This document shows, one piece after another, positions 47,184 to 55,817 of a DNA stretch of 64,000 nucleotides. The notes below the pieces were generated by a model. It was given only the letters and a program-made list of their open reading frames with translations. It made no database searches and was not told the origin of the DNA. Made by a program: the position numbers and the translations under genes. This DNA comes from Phragmitibacter flavus (GTDB taxonomy: Bacteria > Verrucomicrobiota > Verrucomicrobiia > Verrucomicrobiales > Verrucomicrobiaceae), in assembly GCF_005780165.1 (NCBI RefSeq), contig NZ_VAUV01000008.1, positions 124,001 through 188,000 on the forward strand. The letters are read 5' to 3'. Numbering within the stretch: position 1 is the stretch's first letter; the number at the start of each line of letters is the position of its first letter.

Positions 47184-48002
47184 TCAGCTCTCAGGTGCTG
47201 GCGCAGGAGCTGGGGTGGATGCTTCTCCCTCAGGTTTTTTGTCGCCTGGGGGACGCTCACCTTCTGACCTTGGTCCGCCGTCACCGCGTTCGCCCCGATC
47301 ACCGCCACGCATGCGGCGCCCAATCGCCTCCAGTTCATCCTTGGTCACTTTGCCATCCTTGTTCTCGTCCATCTGATTGAACCGCTCCGTGGAGTTGGCG
47401 ATGAACTCGTCCTTGCTGATGTCGCCATCGCCATTCGTGTCCATTCCACGCAGCATTTCGCCGCCACCAAAGCCACCACGACGCTGACCGCGATCTCCAC
47501 GATCGCCCCGCTCACCTTCGGGACGCGCACCGGGCGAACGTTCCCCATCGGGCCCACGCTCAGGCCGCCCACCTTCAGGACGACGCATCCCCTCTGGAGG
47601 AGGCCCGCCTTCCGGACGACGGAACCCGCCCGGACGATCACCGCCCTCACCCGGACCACGTCCTTGGCCCTGCCCTTGTCCCTGTGACTGACGTGCCTCG
47701 CGCATCTTGCGTGCCGCCGCCTCAAATTCTGACTGCTCCACCACCCCATCCTTGTTTTCGTCGACCATCTCAAAGCGGCGTTCCGCCTCTTTCTGGGCAT
47801 GCGCCTTGAACTCCTCCAAGGTCACCTTGCCATCGCCATCCGCATCCAACTGCTTCAGCATCCCCTCAGCTCCCGGAGGCCTCCCCCCCTCAGCTCCCGG
47901 CGACCGCGGTGGTGGTTTGGGGGCATCTTCTTGAGAAAATAAGTTTGGAGACACACTCAACAGCGCGGCAGCAATCGGTAAAATAAGCAGTGTTTTTTTC
48001 AT
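47184..48002 (-). CDS. secreted EF-hand protein with Gly/Pro/Arg-rich linker
   Basis: 272 residues. Signal peptide MKKTLLILPIAAALLSVSP. Four calcium-binding EF-hand loops with intact D-x-D/N-x-D-G patterns: 53-64 (DADGDGKVTLEE), 81-92 (DENKDGVVEQSE), 188-199 (DTNGDGDISKDE) and 212-223 (DENKDGKVTKDE). Between the pairs lies a low-complexity segment (about 105-185) with SQGQGQGQG and repeated RRPEGG units; the tail is Pro/Ala-rich. Probably a periplasmic or secreted calcium binder. Partner and role unknown. A terminator follows at 47122-47151. Confidence 0.88.
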   Translation of the reverse strand: MKKTLLILPIAAALLSVSPNLFSQEDAPKPPPRSPGAEGGRPPGAEGMLKQLDADGDGKVTLEEFKAHAQKEAERRFEMVDENKDGVVEQSEFEAAARKMREARQSQGQGQGQGRGPGEGGDRPGGFRRPEGGPPPEGMRRPEGGRPERGPDGERSPGARPEGERGDRGDRGQRRGGFGGGEMLRGMDTNGDGDISKDEFIANSTERFNQMDENKDGKVTKDELEAIGRRMRGGDRGERGDGGPRSEGERPPGDKKPEGEASTPAPAPAPES

Positions 48003-48331
48003 GGCTGGTTTGGTTTATGAACGCCTCTTTCAACCCAACCCCCCGACATAAGTTGCGAAAATTTCCCAGCCGTCCCTCTCAATCCCTGCGGGGTGTAGGG
48101 GACTTTTTGGAGTGCGGCGCTCTGCACCGCTTTGGATCAGGACCTATTGCCCCCAAATATCTGCCGCTCCAATTAACGCCGTCCACCATTCGTGAGAAAG
48201 CTCCGCCGAGCGGAGCACTCCAAAAGCAACTTCCGCCGAATTAAATCAGCCGATCCAGCTTACGATGGCTAAAACAAGATCACCACCCAGGTGGGCGAAC
48301 AATGCCAGTATCACTATCACAAACGCATCAT
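48003..48331. other. gene-free region with inverted-repeat element
   Basis: 329 bases between the EF-hand start and the smc stop. It holds the element at 48105-48225; otherwise no gene or RNA was seen. Confidence 0.55.
48105..48225. repeat. 121-bp element with inverted ends
   Basis: Starts TTTTGGAGTGC (48105-48115) and ends GCACTCCAAAA (48215-48225), a perfect 11-bp terminal inverted repeat that extends imperfectly inward (GGCGCTCTGC against GCCGAGCGGA). Fits a small dispersed MITE-like element. Copy number elsewhere cannot be seen here. Confidence 0.6.
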
Positions 48332-51300
48332 TCAAATCAGACTCTCCTCACCCTTCTTGCTGCGGCTCGGTTTGGAGTTGGCATTCGCCGGTCCACGAAC
48401 CGTGTCAGCCACCGTTGTCGGTCCATCTTCCAATGACATCTTCTCTCCCGTCATGCGCACGCCCACCGGCTTGCTCACGCCGAACTCCTGCATGGTCACC
48501 CCATAAATCACATCGGCAACCGACATGGTCCGTTTGTTGTGGGTCACAATGATGAACTGGCTGTTCACCAAGAATTTTTCGAGCATCAACAGGAAGCGTT
48601 TAATGTTGGATTCGTCCAGCGGGGCATCCAGCTCATCCAGCACGCAGAACGGACTTGGCTTCACCATGTAGATGGAGAACAACAAGGCCACCGCGGTCAT
48701 CGAGCGTTCACCACCGGACAACAGGCTGATGCTCTGCAGTTTTTTGCCGGGCGGTTTGGCGATGATCTCGATCCCGCACTCAAGCGGATCGCTTTCATCC
48801 TGCAAAATCAGATCGGCCTGGGCACCGGCACCAAACAGTTCTTTGAAGTTACTGCGGAAGTTGGTGCGCACGGCCACAAACGTCTCCACAAACATCGTTT
48901 TCGTGGTCTCGTTGATCTTCGCGATCACCTGCAACAGCTCGTCCTTGCTCTTGATCAAATCGTTGTGCTGCGTGTCGAGGAAGTTATGACGCTCCTCCAA
49001 TTCTTCAAACTCCTGGATCGCATCCAGGTTCACCGAACCCATGCCTTCCAGTCGCTGACGCAGATCATTGACGATCTCTTGAATCAAATCCCAGTCCGGT
49101 TCGGGAAGGGTGTCGGATTGGATCGGCAAATCACCAAACTCGCCACCAAGAATTGTCTCCGCCACGACCTCACTGGTCTCCTCGGCGGCCACCACTTGCT
49201 CTTCCATCGCCGCGCCATCTTCCGCTGAACCCGAGTCCAATCCGAACGATTCATTACCGACTTTCCGCTTCCGGCCACCACGATCAAAATGTTTCCGCTG
49301 CTCCGACAGAGCCAGCAACAGGGCATGCGGATCAGGCTCAAAGGCATCCAACTGAATGCTGTAGCGCTCGCTGATCTGAGCGATCAAATTCTCCAATTTC
49401 AGTTCCACGCGCGTCTGCTGCACCTCGGCACGACTGCGATGTTCGCCGAGTTCGCTCTGGCGTTTACGCATCGCGTTGACTTCGCTTTCGATGCTCGATA
49501 CCGCAGCAAACATCTGGTTGCGACGCTCCACCGCTTCCGATCCCTGCGCTTCAAGAGAACTGCTCAACTGACGCGATTCCTCGGTCTCTTCCAGCAAGCG
49601 CGCGTTTTCCGCATTGGCGCTGTCGATGCGCTGACGCCAGATGAAACATTCGTTCTCGTAACGATTGATCGAGCCTTCCAGTTCCTCCAATCGGTTCGCC
49701 AGTGGAGCTTTCTGCTGCTCGATGTTTTGCAACGCATTGGTCTCAATCGCCAAAGCCGTTTTCAATTCGTTGAGGCGTTCGGTCGACTCCATCTCACGCC
49801 GGATCACCGCTTCAATCTGTGCTTCCAATTGACGCTCGCGTTCTTGGGTTTCCTCAATTTGACGCGTCGCCCAATTGCCCGTTTCGCGATGCTGACCAAT
49901 CTGATTCTCCGCTTCCGCAAGTCGCGCACTGATCTGCGATTGCTCCCACTCAAGACTGTCGAGCTTGGCCGTCGCCTGTTGCAACGCACGCTGCACCACA
50001 CTCACCTTCCCCTGCAACTGGCTCAACGCCTCACGATTCAGCTGCACACTGTCCCGCGCATTGGCCTCGGCGCGTTGCTTCGCTTCCAGGCTCAAGCCCA
50101 GCTCCTCAAGAAACTGTTCCTTCTCGGCAATCTGCTGTTCCAACGCCGCTGACTCCGTGCGCAACTCGCGCAGTTCCGTCTCACGCCGCAAGGCACTTGT
50201 CGCCTCATCCTTGGTTGCACCGCCATGAACAATGCCATGAACCGTCAGCAACTCGCCCTTGTTGGTCACGAAAGAAAGATCGGGATGATCCGCCTTGAGA
50301 CGGAACGCCGTCGCCAGATCCGCGACAATCAGCACATCACGCAATAAACGCTCCATCAACGGCTGCACCTGTGCCTGCGCCGTCACCTTGTCCAAAGCCC
50401 AGGCAATGCCACCGTTCGGCATGAACTGACGCTCGCTGCCACGCTGACCACGCAAGAACGATTGCGGGGCCAAAGTCGTTTTGCCGAGCCGACCCGCCGT
50501 GAGTTTTTCAATGATCTCTCCGGCCACCTTCTCGTCATCAAGAAGGATGGTCTGCAAATGATCCCGCAACGCTGCTTCAATCGCCGGAATGTAGGCCGGC
50601 TCCACCTGAATGGCCGAAGCAAGAATCCCGTGGATCGCCGGCTTCAGACGATCTGGATCATCCAATCCCTTGATGACATTCTGCGTGCCCTGCTCAAGCC
50701 CTTCGCCTTTTTCAATGATCTGGCTCAGCGCCTCAAGGCGCGACTTCTTCTGCGCCCCCTGACGCTGCAATTGATGCAGTTCCTCCGTGAGCAAATCGCG
50801 CTGACGACGCTGTTCGGCAATCTGATTCGCGATGTCCTTGAGGTTCTGCTCCAGCTCCGCGCGGGTGCTTTCCTGTTCCTCAATCTGACGCTGCAAATGA
50901 TCAAACTCCTGCTGGCTGGCCTCAGTATCCCGCGCTGCATTTTGTCGGTCATGCTGCAAGGTCTCGTGCCGCTGACGATCCGCATTCATCTGCTGACTGA
51001 GGTTCTGCGCCCGCGCTTCCGCTGACGCTGCCTCGCTCTCCAAACGACGGAAATCTTCGCGCAAATTGCGACGCTGCACTTCCAACTGCTGACGCTCCGG
51101 GATGATCGCGTTGTGCCCCACCTGATGCTCTTCCACATCATAACGCCGACTCTCAATCGTGTGACGGATGCTCGCAAACTGCTCATCTGCCGCCGCCAGT
51201 TCACGACGCTGACGATCCACCATTTCGCGATTGTTCTCCGCGTCCTCTTCGTTGCGACGAATGCGGCCTTCCAGCTCTTCCACACGTTCGCGATTGAACT

Positions 51301-52213
51301 CAATTTTGCTTTCCGCCGCCTGCAATTTGGAACGATGCTCCTGTGCCTGTTGACGCAAGGTGTTGATGCTCGACTCCACCTGATGATAGGCCTCGCGAGT
51401 TTCGCTGACCTCCGATTCCTTGGTGTGAATTTTCTGATGCAGCTCGTTCAACTGCGTCATCAACGAGATGATTTGATTCTCGCTCTCGGATTTTTCCGCA
51501 TTGAACTCCGTGAAATGTTTGTGGCCGAGATGGATGTCCAGCGTGCGCAGATCCTTGTGGATGCTCTGATACCGCTTCGCCTTCTGCGCCTGACGATGCA
51601 GGGTGCCCATCTGGCGTTTGACCTCCGCCACGATGTCCGCCACACGGATCAGGTTGGCCTCGGTATACTCCAGCTTGCGCAAAGCCTCCTTCTTCTGCCC
51701 CTTGAATCGCGTAATCCCCGCCGCCTCCTCGAAAACCATGCGGCGGTCTTCCGGTTTCGCACTGATGAGCATGTCGATCTTGCCCTGCTCCATCACCGAA
51801 TAAGCCGCACGGCCAATCCCAGTGCCTGCCAGCAACTCCTGAAAATCCTTCAACCGGCAGATCGTGCCATTGATCCGATACTCACTGCGTCCATCGCGAA
51901 ACACCCGGCGCTGCAACGCCACTTCATTGTATTCCACATTGAGCGCCTCTTCACAATCCGCCAGCGTCAGCGTCACTTCCGCCATGCCCACCGGCTTGCG
52001 TTTGTCCGTCCCGTTAAATATGACGTCCGCCATCTCGCCGCCACGCAATGCCTTCGCCGATGTCTCCCCCAACACCCAGCGAATCGCATCCACCACATTG
52101 GATTTGCCGCAGCCATTCGGACCCACAATCCCTGTCACGCCCGTGTGGAATTCAAACGTGGTCTTGTCAGCAAACGATTTGAAGCCGTGGATTTCGAGAG
52201 ACTTGAGATGCAT
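48332..52213 (-). CDS. smc: chromosome segregation ATPase SMC
   Basis: 1293 residues from ATG at 52211-52213 (MHLKSLEIHGFKSFADKT). Condensin core that organises and separates chromosomes. Walker A GPNGCGKS at 31-38; ABC signature LLSGGERSM near 1163; Walker B PFCVLDELDAPLD. Two long Gln/Glu/Arg-rich coiled coils flank a hinge around 500-670 (IHGILASAIQVEPAYIPAIE, GIVHGGATKDEATSALRRE). Usual bacterial length is about 1180; the excess includes an acidic insertion at about 975-1050 (AAMEEQVVAAEETSEVVAE) just before MGSVNLDAIQEFEELEERH. No scpA or scpB is nearby. Confidence 0.96.
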   Translation of the reverse strand: MHLKSLEIHGFKSFADKTTFEFHTGVTGIVGPNGCGKSNVVDAIRWVLGETSAKALRGGEMADVIFNGTDKRKPVGMAEVTLTLADCEEALNVEYNEVALQRRVFRDGRSEYRINGTICRLKDFQELLAGTGIGRAAYSVMEQGKIDMLISAKPEDRRMVFEEAAGITRFKGQKKEALRKLEYTEANLIRVADIVAEVKRQMGTLHRQAQKAKRYQSIHKDLRTLDIHLGHKHFTEFNAEKSESENQIISLMTQLNELHQKIHTKESEVSETREAYHQVESSINTLRQQAQEHRSKLQAAESKIEFNRERVEELEGRIRRNEEDAENNREMVDRQRRELAAADEQFASIRHTIESRRYDVEEHQVGHNAIIPERQQLEVQRRNLREDFRRLESEAASAEARAQNLSQQMNADRQRHETLQHDRQNAARDTEASQQEFDHLQRQIEEQESTRAELEQNLKDIANQIAEQRRQRDLLTEELHQLQRQGAQKKSRLEALSQIIEKGEGLEQGTQNVIKGLDDPDRLKPAIHGILASAIQVEPAYIPAIEAALRDHLQTILLDDEKVAGEIIEKLTAGRLGKTTLAPQSFLRGQRGSERQFMPNGGIAWALDKVTAQAQVQPLMERLLRDVLIVADLATAFRLKADHPDLSFVTNKGELLTVHGIVHGGATKDEATSALRRETELRELRTESAALEQQIAEKEQFLEELGLSLEAKQRAEANARDSVQLNREALSQLQGKVSVVQRALQQATAKLDSLEWEQSQISARLAEAENQIGQHRETGNWATRQIEETQERERQLEAQIEAVIRREMESTERLNELKTALAIETNALQNIEQQKAPLANRLEELEGSINRYENECFIWRQRIDSANAENARLLEETEESRQLSSSLEAQGSEAVERRNQMFAAVSSIESEVNAMRKRQSELGEHRSRAEVQQTRVELKLENLIAQISERYSIQLDAFEPDPHALLLALSEQRKHFDRGGRKRKVGNESFGLDSGSAEDGAAMEEQVVAAEETSEVVAETILGGEFGDLPIQSDTLPEPDWDLIQEIVNDLRQRLEGMGSVNLDAIQEFEELEERHNFLDTQHNDLIKSKDELLQVIAKINETTKTMFVETFVAVRTNFRSNFKELFGAGAQADLILQDESDPLECGIEIIAKPPGKKLQSISLLSGGERSMTAVALLFSIYMVKPSPFCVLDELDAPLDESNIKRFLLMLEKFLVNSQFIIVTHNKRTMSVADVIYGVTMQEFGVSKPVGVRMTGEKMSLEDGPTTVADTVRGPANANSKPSRSKKGEESLI

Positions 52214-52580
52214 GAGGAAAAGCGGCGTGAAGATTTGTGAACCCAACCAGCAAGACAGACCACCATCTCACCAACGGGTTCACCATTGTCAAAATTGAGA
52301 ATGGTTGCGGGGATGATTATGAATCCTGAGAGACCGCCACGCAACAAAAAACGCCTCCAACCGCAACAGGTTGTGGTGTCTCCGTCGATCACCCCACAAT
52401 ATATAGACACAGTGCCGTCCAACCCATTTTCCTTGCTCCCCGTTCTGTTCCAAGGATTTAGCGTCAATTCCCACCTCTTTAGCATCGAAATCCATCAGCA
52501 AAGCCAAGGCCGCCGTTGTGGAGATCAGCCTGATGGCCATGGGCATCGATCTCGAACTGAAACGCGATCCTTAATGTCCA

Positions 52581-52630
52581 CGCTGCGATCCCTCCAGGAT
52601 CACCTCGCTGCGATCCCTCCAGGATCACCT
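52581..52630. repeat. 25-bp perfect tandem repeat, two copies
   Basis: 52581-52605 and 52606-52630 are identical. Each contains GATCC CTCCA GGATC, a small hairpin. Confidence 0.85.
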
Positions 52631-52645
52631 TATTGCATCATTGAA

Positions 52646-52674
52646 CCGGGGGTGTCGCCAAGCTCAACCCCCGG
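52646..52674. repeat. GC-rich hairpin in intergenic repeat
   Basis: CCGGGGGT, 13-base loop, ACCCCCGG (perfect 8-bp stem), followed by ATGGC TTC GCCAT. Together with the tandem repeat it forms a structured intergenic unit of about 110 bases. Confidence 0.6.
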
Positions 52675-52750
52675 CTACAGGCTGCTATGGCTTCGCCATC
52701 ACGAAACCTCAACGTTCCGAGCCATCATTGAATCCACAGATGCCAGACCG

Positions 52751-54199
52751 CTACTTTTTCGCCGCCTGAAAATTCGCCTTCGCCTGCTCACGGGCGGCAC
52801 CCACGACATGCGTGCAAGCTTCCACGCACAACAACGGCACCACATCACCAGCAACGGAATCATCCGCATTCAACGGCTGTTTCTCCAAAGCTATCTGGGT
52901 GAGCGGCTGCTGGTCATCCAGCTTCCAGGTCAGACGCCGTGAGCATTTGGCATAGGACCCACACTCCCGCGCCACCAGCGCCTGCGCCTGTTCATCCGTG
53001 ATGGTGTTGGCAAATTTATACATGCCGGTCTGCCGACCCAAGGTTTCACGAAGCGAAACCGGTTGCAAAGTCCCCGCCTGCCGATGCTCCCAGAGGCCCA
53101 GCGCAGCCGGATAGAAAAAATCGATCGCCAGCCGCAGTTCCTCCCGCGTTGATAGATGCAGCTTCCATCCGCGCTTCAAATTGGGCGCGGTTTTGATGGG
53201 CCGATAGATCCCTGCATCATCATAAATGCCGAGATCACGGGCGGCGGTCGGATCGGTGTGCAACTCCAGATCATCCAATGCCGACGCATCATCCACATGA
53301 CAAATCAGCCACCCTTCCTTGCCGGAAGCCGGTCCGATGTGCAGTTGCCCCATCGTAAAAGTTCCATCAGGAATCCCCTCGTCGGGAGCAATCCACGTCG
53401 GCGATGGCGCGGGATCAGGGCGTTTGAAATCGTTAATTTGATCCAAGATGACATCGGCCATCAACGCCTCGGTGCCGATCGCGCTGCTATAATAAAGGGT
53501 CTTGCCATACAGATGGTGCGGATTGTGGCGAAACACATCGTTCTGACTCAGCGCCGCTGTAGGCTCGCTTTCAATGCCCAGCAAAACAGGGATGTCCTGG
53601 TAGCTGTGCAATCCATCCGCAATAAAAAACGGCACCACCACCACGTTCGGAGCGCTGGCCAGTTCATGCCACTTCGCGACCAACGGCGGCTCTTCCATGT
53701 AAGCCCCCAACACTTCCGCAAACCCATGTCCGCCATCGCGAATGAGAGCAACCTGATCTTCAATCGCCTTGGTTGAGTTCTCGTTCAACGTCGTGCCATG
53801 ACCGACGATGATCAAACTGGTTTCCCCGCGCGGCACTCCGGGAGCCACTTCATCGGCACGCTTGAGCAGCAGCTTGGTCATGCTCGGATGAATGCCCACC
53901 GGATCGGTGTAATAGATCAAGCGACCATCGCGAAACGTCACCGGTCCATCCAATCGCAACTCACGCGGAAGAATCTGCTGACAAAAATACCCTTCACTGA
54001 TGAAGTTCGGAACGATGTGAATCTCAGGACTGCGCAGCTGATAAAAAATCTCGCGCATCGACGGCTCCTCTTTCCAAAACGCACACGCCACCTCGTCATA
54101 AAGGCCACGACGCCGAATCTCGTCGGCATGTTGATGGGTGGGAGTGCTGGAATCAGGGTTCACCGTGGAACCGTGACCGATGATGAGGAGCGCGCGCAT
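52751..54199 (-). CDS. CbiX-type chelatase-like protein with DR2241-type Fe-S domain
   Basis: 482 residues. Two CbiX/sirohydrochlorin-chelatase-like halves: LLIIGHGSTVNPDS with H9 and SLIIVGHGTTLNENS with H134, and PNFISEGYF / VVPFFIADGLHSYQDIP. The last 110 residues have Cys in ARECGSYAKCSRRLTW and LLCVEACTHVV, the four cysteines expected for the iron-sulfur cluster of the Deinococcus DR2241 family. CbiX enzymes insert Co or Fe into sirohydrochlorin; DR2241 relatives are not functionally proven. No cobalamin or sirohaem gene is nearby, so the substrate is open. Confidence 0.85.
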   Translation of the reverse strand: MRALLIIGHGSTVNPDSSTPTHQHADEIRRRGLYDEVACAFWKEEPSMREIFYQLRSPEIHIVPNFISEGYFCQQILPRELRLDGPVTFRDGRLIYYTDPVGIHPSMTKLLLKRADEVAPGVPRGETSLIIVGHGTTLNENSTKAIEDQVALIRDGGHGFAEVLGAYMEEPPLVAKWHELASAPNVVVVPFFIADGLHSYQDIPVLLGIESEPTAALSQNDVFRHNPHHLYGKTLYYSSAIGTEALMADVILDQINDFKRPDPAPSPTWIAPDEGIPDGTFTMGQLHIGPASGKEGWLICHVDDASALDDLELHTDPTAARDLGIYDDAGIYRPIKTAPNLKRGWKLHLSTREELRLAIDFFYPAALGLWEHRQAGTLQPVSLRETLGRQTGMYKFANTITDEQAQALVARECGSYAKCSRRLTWKLDDQQPLTQIALEKQPLNADDSVAGDVVPLLCVEACTHVVGAAREQAKANFQAAKK

Positions 54200-54307
54200 G
54201 AGGGTTGGTTGGAGTTCGACTGAATGAGAATAAACAATGCCAGCATGGTTACGCTCCAGCCTTCAGAGCTGAACCAAATAACCTGAATCGATCAATCATT
54301 CGACCGC

Positions 54308-54898
54308 TCACCTGAGCGTGCGCGGAATAAACACCGCCTCCATGCCCGCAGCAGCCGCTGCTTCGAGCCCACTTCGACCGTCTTCAAACACCAGGCAATC
54401 TTTCGGATCCACTCCCATGCGTTCAGCCGCGAGCAAAAACATGTCCGGCGAAGGTTTGCCGCGCTTGACGTTCTCGGGCGTGATGATGATGGAGAACAAT
54501 TCGATCAGCCCAGTATTGGTAAGGCACGCCTGGACAATCGGCGCCTCGCTTCCGGATGCGACCGAGATCGGCGCATTTCCGTGCAGTTTGATCGCATAGT
54601 CGGCCACTGGATTGATGCGCTGAATCTCGGGAATGCGCTGCAGGAAAATCTCCGACTTCGCCCGCACCACCGCTTCGGCGTCGATGTCGACGTCGTGAAG
54701 TTTGTTGAGGATGCGCACCGTGTCCGCCTCGGGCACACCGGCATAGCTGTAGAACTCTTCCTCGGTGAAAGGATAAACGGCTCCGTTCAATCGAAGGGCC
54801 TCAATCCAGCACACATAATGGATGGGCATGGAATCCACCAGCGTGCCATCACAGTCGAAAATGTAGCCCGCATAGGGGCGGTCGGGTATGTCCAGCAT
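54308..54898 (-). CDS. HAD-superfamily phosphatase, beta-phosphoglucomutase-like
   Basis: 196 residues from ATG at 54896-54898 (54916 possible). Motif I FDCDGTLVDS with nucleophile D15 and acid/base D17; motif II PISVASGSE; motif III Lys in VKRGKPSPD; motif IV LVFEDGRSGLEAAAAAGM. A helical cap sits between motifs I and II (HYVCWIEALRLNG). Similar to YqaB/YcjU-type sugar phosphatases. Cytoplasmic. The substrate cannot be read from sequence. Confidence 0.9.
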   Translation of the reverse strand: MLDIPDRPYAGYIFDCDGTLVDSMPIHYVCWIEALRLNGAVYPFTEEEFYSYAGVPEADTVRILNKLHDVDIDAEAVVRAKSEIFLQRIPEIQRINPVADYAIKLHGNAPISVASGSEAPIVQACLTNTGLIELFSIIITPENVKRGKPSPDMFLLAAERMGVDPKDCLVFEDGRSGLEAAAAAGMEAVFIPRTLR

Positions 54899-54961
54899 GA
54901 ATGAAAAAGGTCTCAAAAATACGCCTTGGAATCTTGGAGCGGTAAAAAAATCCTCCGGGAC

Positions 54962-55480
54962 TCAAGAATCCTGCTGATCGTAGGATTGTGCGTGGCCATT
55001 TTTGGCCGTTGCCGTTGCCGCTGCTTCCGCAGGCAAAGCCGTCGCATTGCCACCCACCAATTTGCGGAACATGCGTTGCGGGAAACTGTTGCCACGTTCT
55101 TCCGTCTCCAATTGGGTCAATGCCTGCGATTTGGCAATTTCCCAAGCAGGCGCAAACCCTGGCGCACTGATGTTCATCTGCTTTTCAGCCCGCGCATAAA
55201 TTTCCATCTCGCGTTGCACCTTGTTGTCGGTGCGGTCGTTGAGTCGGGCCACTTGAAGTCGCAGGTTCTCATTCTCCTTAAGGAATTTTTCACGCTCTTT
55301 GGAAAGTTCATTCAACTGACGGTGCTCCAACTCCATTTTGTCGCCCAACATTTTTTTGTAACGGCGAAACTCCCGTGAAACACTCCAGTAGGCACGCAGC
55401 GCGAGAAGAAAAAAGGCCAGACCAATGACGAGTCCGATAACCAGTGCCCACATGTGGGTGGTGTTGAGATGCAAATCCAT
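54962..55480 (-). CDS. single-pass membrane coiled-coil protein, function unknown
   Basis: 172 residues. N-terminal transmembrane helix (MWALVIGLVIGLAFFLLALRAY), then a charged coiled coil at about 35-100 (RRYKKMLGDKMELEHRQLNEL, KEREKFLKENENLRLQVARL). The tail is Ala/Thr-rich (ALPAEAAATATAKNGH). Orientation suggests most of the protein faces the cytoplasm. Reads away from the ATPase gene at 55818. No family recognised. Confidence 0.65.
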   Translation of the reverse strand: MDLHLNTTHMWALVIGLVIGLAFFLLALRAYWSVSREFRRYKKMLGDKMELEHRQLNELSKEREKFLKENENLRLQVARLNDRTDNKVQREMEIYARAEKQMNISAPGFAPAWEIAKSQALTQLETEERGNSFPQRMFRKLVGGNATALPAEAAATATAKNGHAQSYDQQDS

Positions 55481-55817
55481 GAGTTTGAATGTAGTGGCAA
55501 TTGCAGCGCTGAAAAATGGAATTTCTCAGGCCGCCGCATTTGACCGGCTTTCTTGATCTTCAGGATCAAGAGCCGTCGCCGCAGATTGATACGATGCCTA
55601 AAGCGCAAGCGCGTTCAATTTTTTTGTGCCGATGACCTTCCCTTGCCGGTTCCACCAAACCCAAAAGAAAAATGTAATCAAACGACCAAGAATATACGCA
55701 TTTGTTAGTTAATTATTATAGTGATTATACTCAGTTTAGACTTGTATAGGATTCAACTTCGGCTTTCTTGGATTATCGTTCCGCAGCGGAGACGCCTTTT
55801 TCCTGAACTTTTCACGC
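55481..55817. other. AT-rich divergent intergenic region
   Basis: 337 bases between divergent genes. No gene was seen. The half nearest the ATPase gene is AT-rich and contains the promoter at 55702-55731. Confidence 0.55.
55702..55731 (+). promoter_or_regulatory. sigma70-type promoter for the ATPase gene
   Basis: TTGTTA (55702-55707), 18 bases, TATACT (55726-55731), 86 bases before the ATG at 55818. Confidence 0.55.

Larger units (their letters stand above)
52214..52750. other. gene-free region with repeats and hairpins
   Basis: 537 bases upstream of smc and after the CbiX-type gene stop. No coding frame is convincing. It holds a tandem 25-bp repeat and GC-rich hairpins, listed separately. 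Confidence 0.55.

Noticed and set aside
52581-52630. Two 25-bp repeats as a minimal CRISPR
   Set aside because: They are directly adjacent with no spacer, and no cas gene is present.
52286-52942. 218-codon plus-strand frame in the region upstream of smc
   Set aside because: Runs through hairpins and tandem repeats and into the opposite strand of the CbiX-type gene; amino-acid content is not protein-like.
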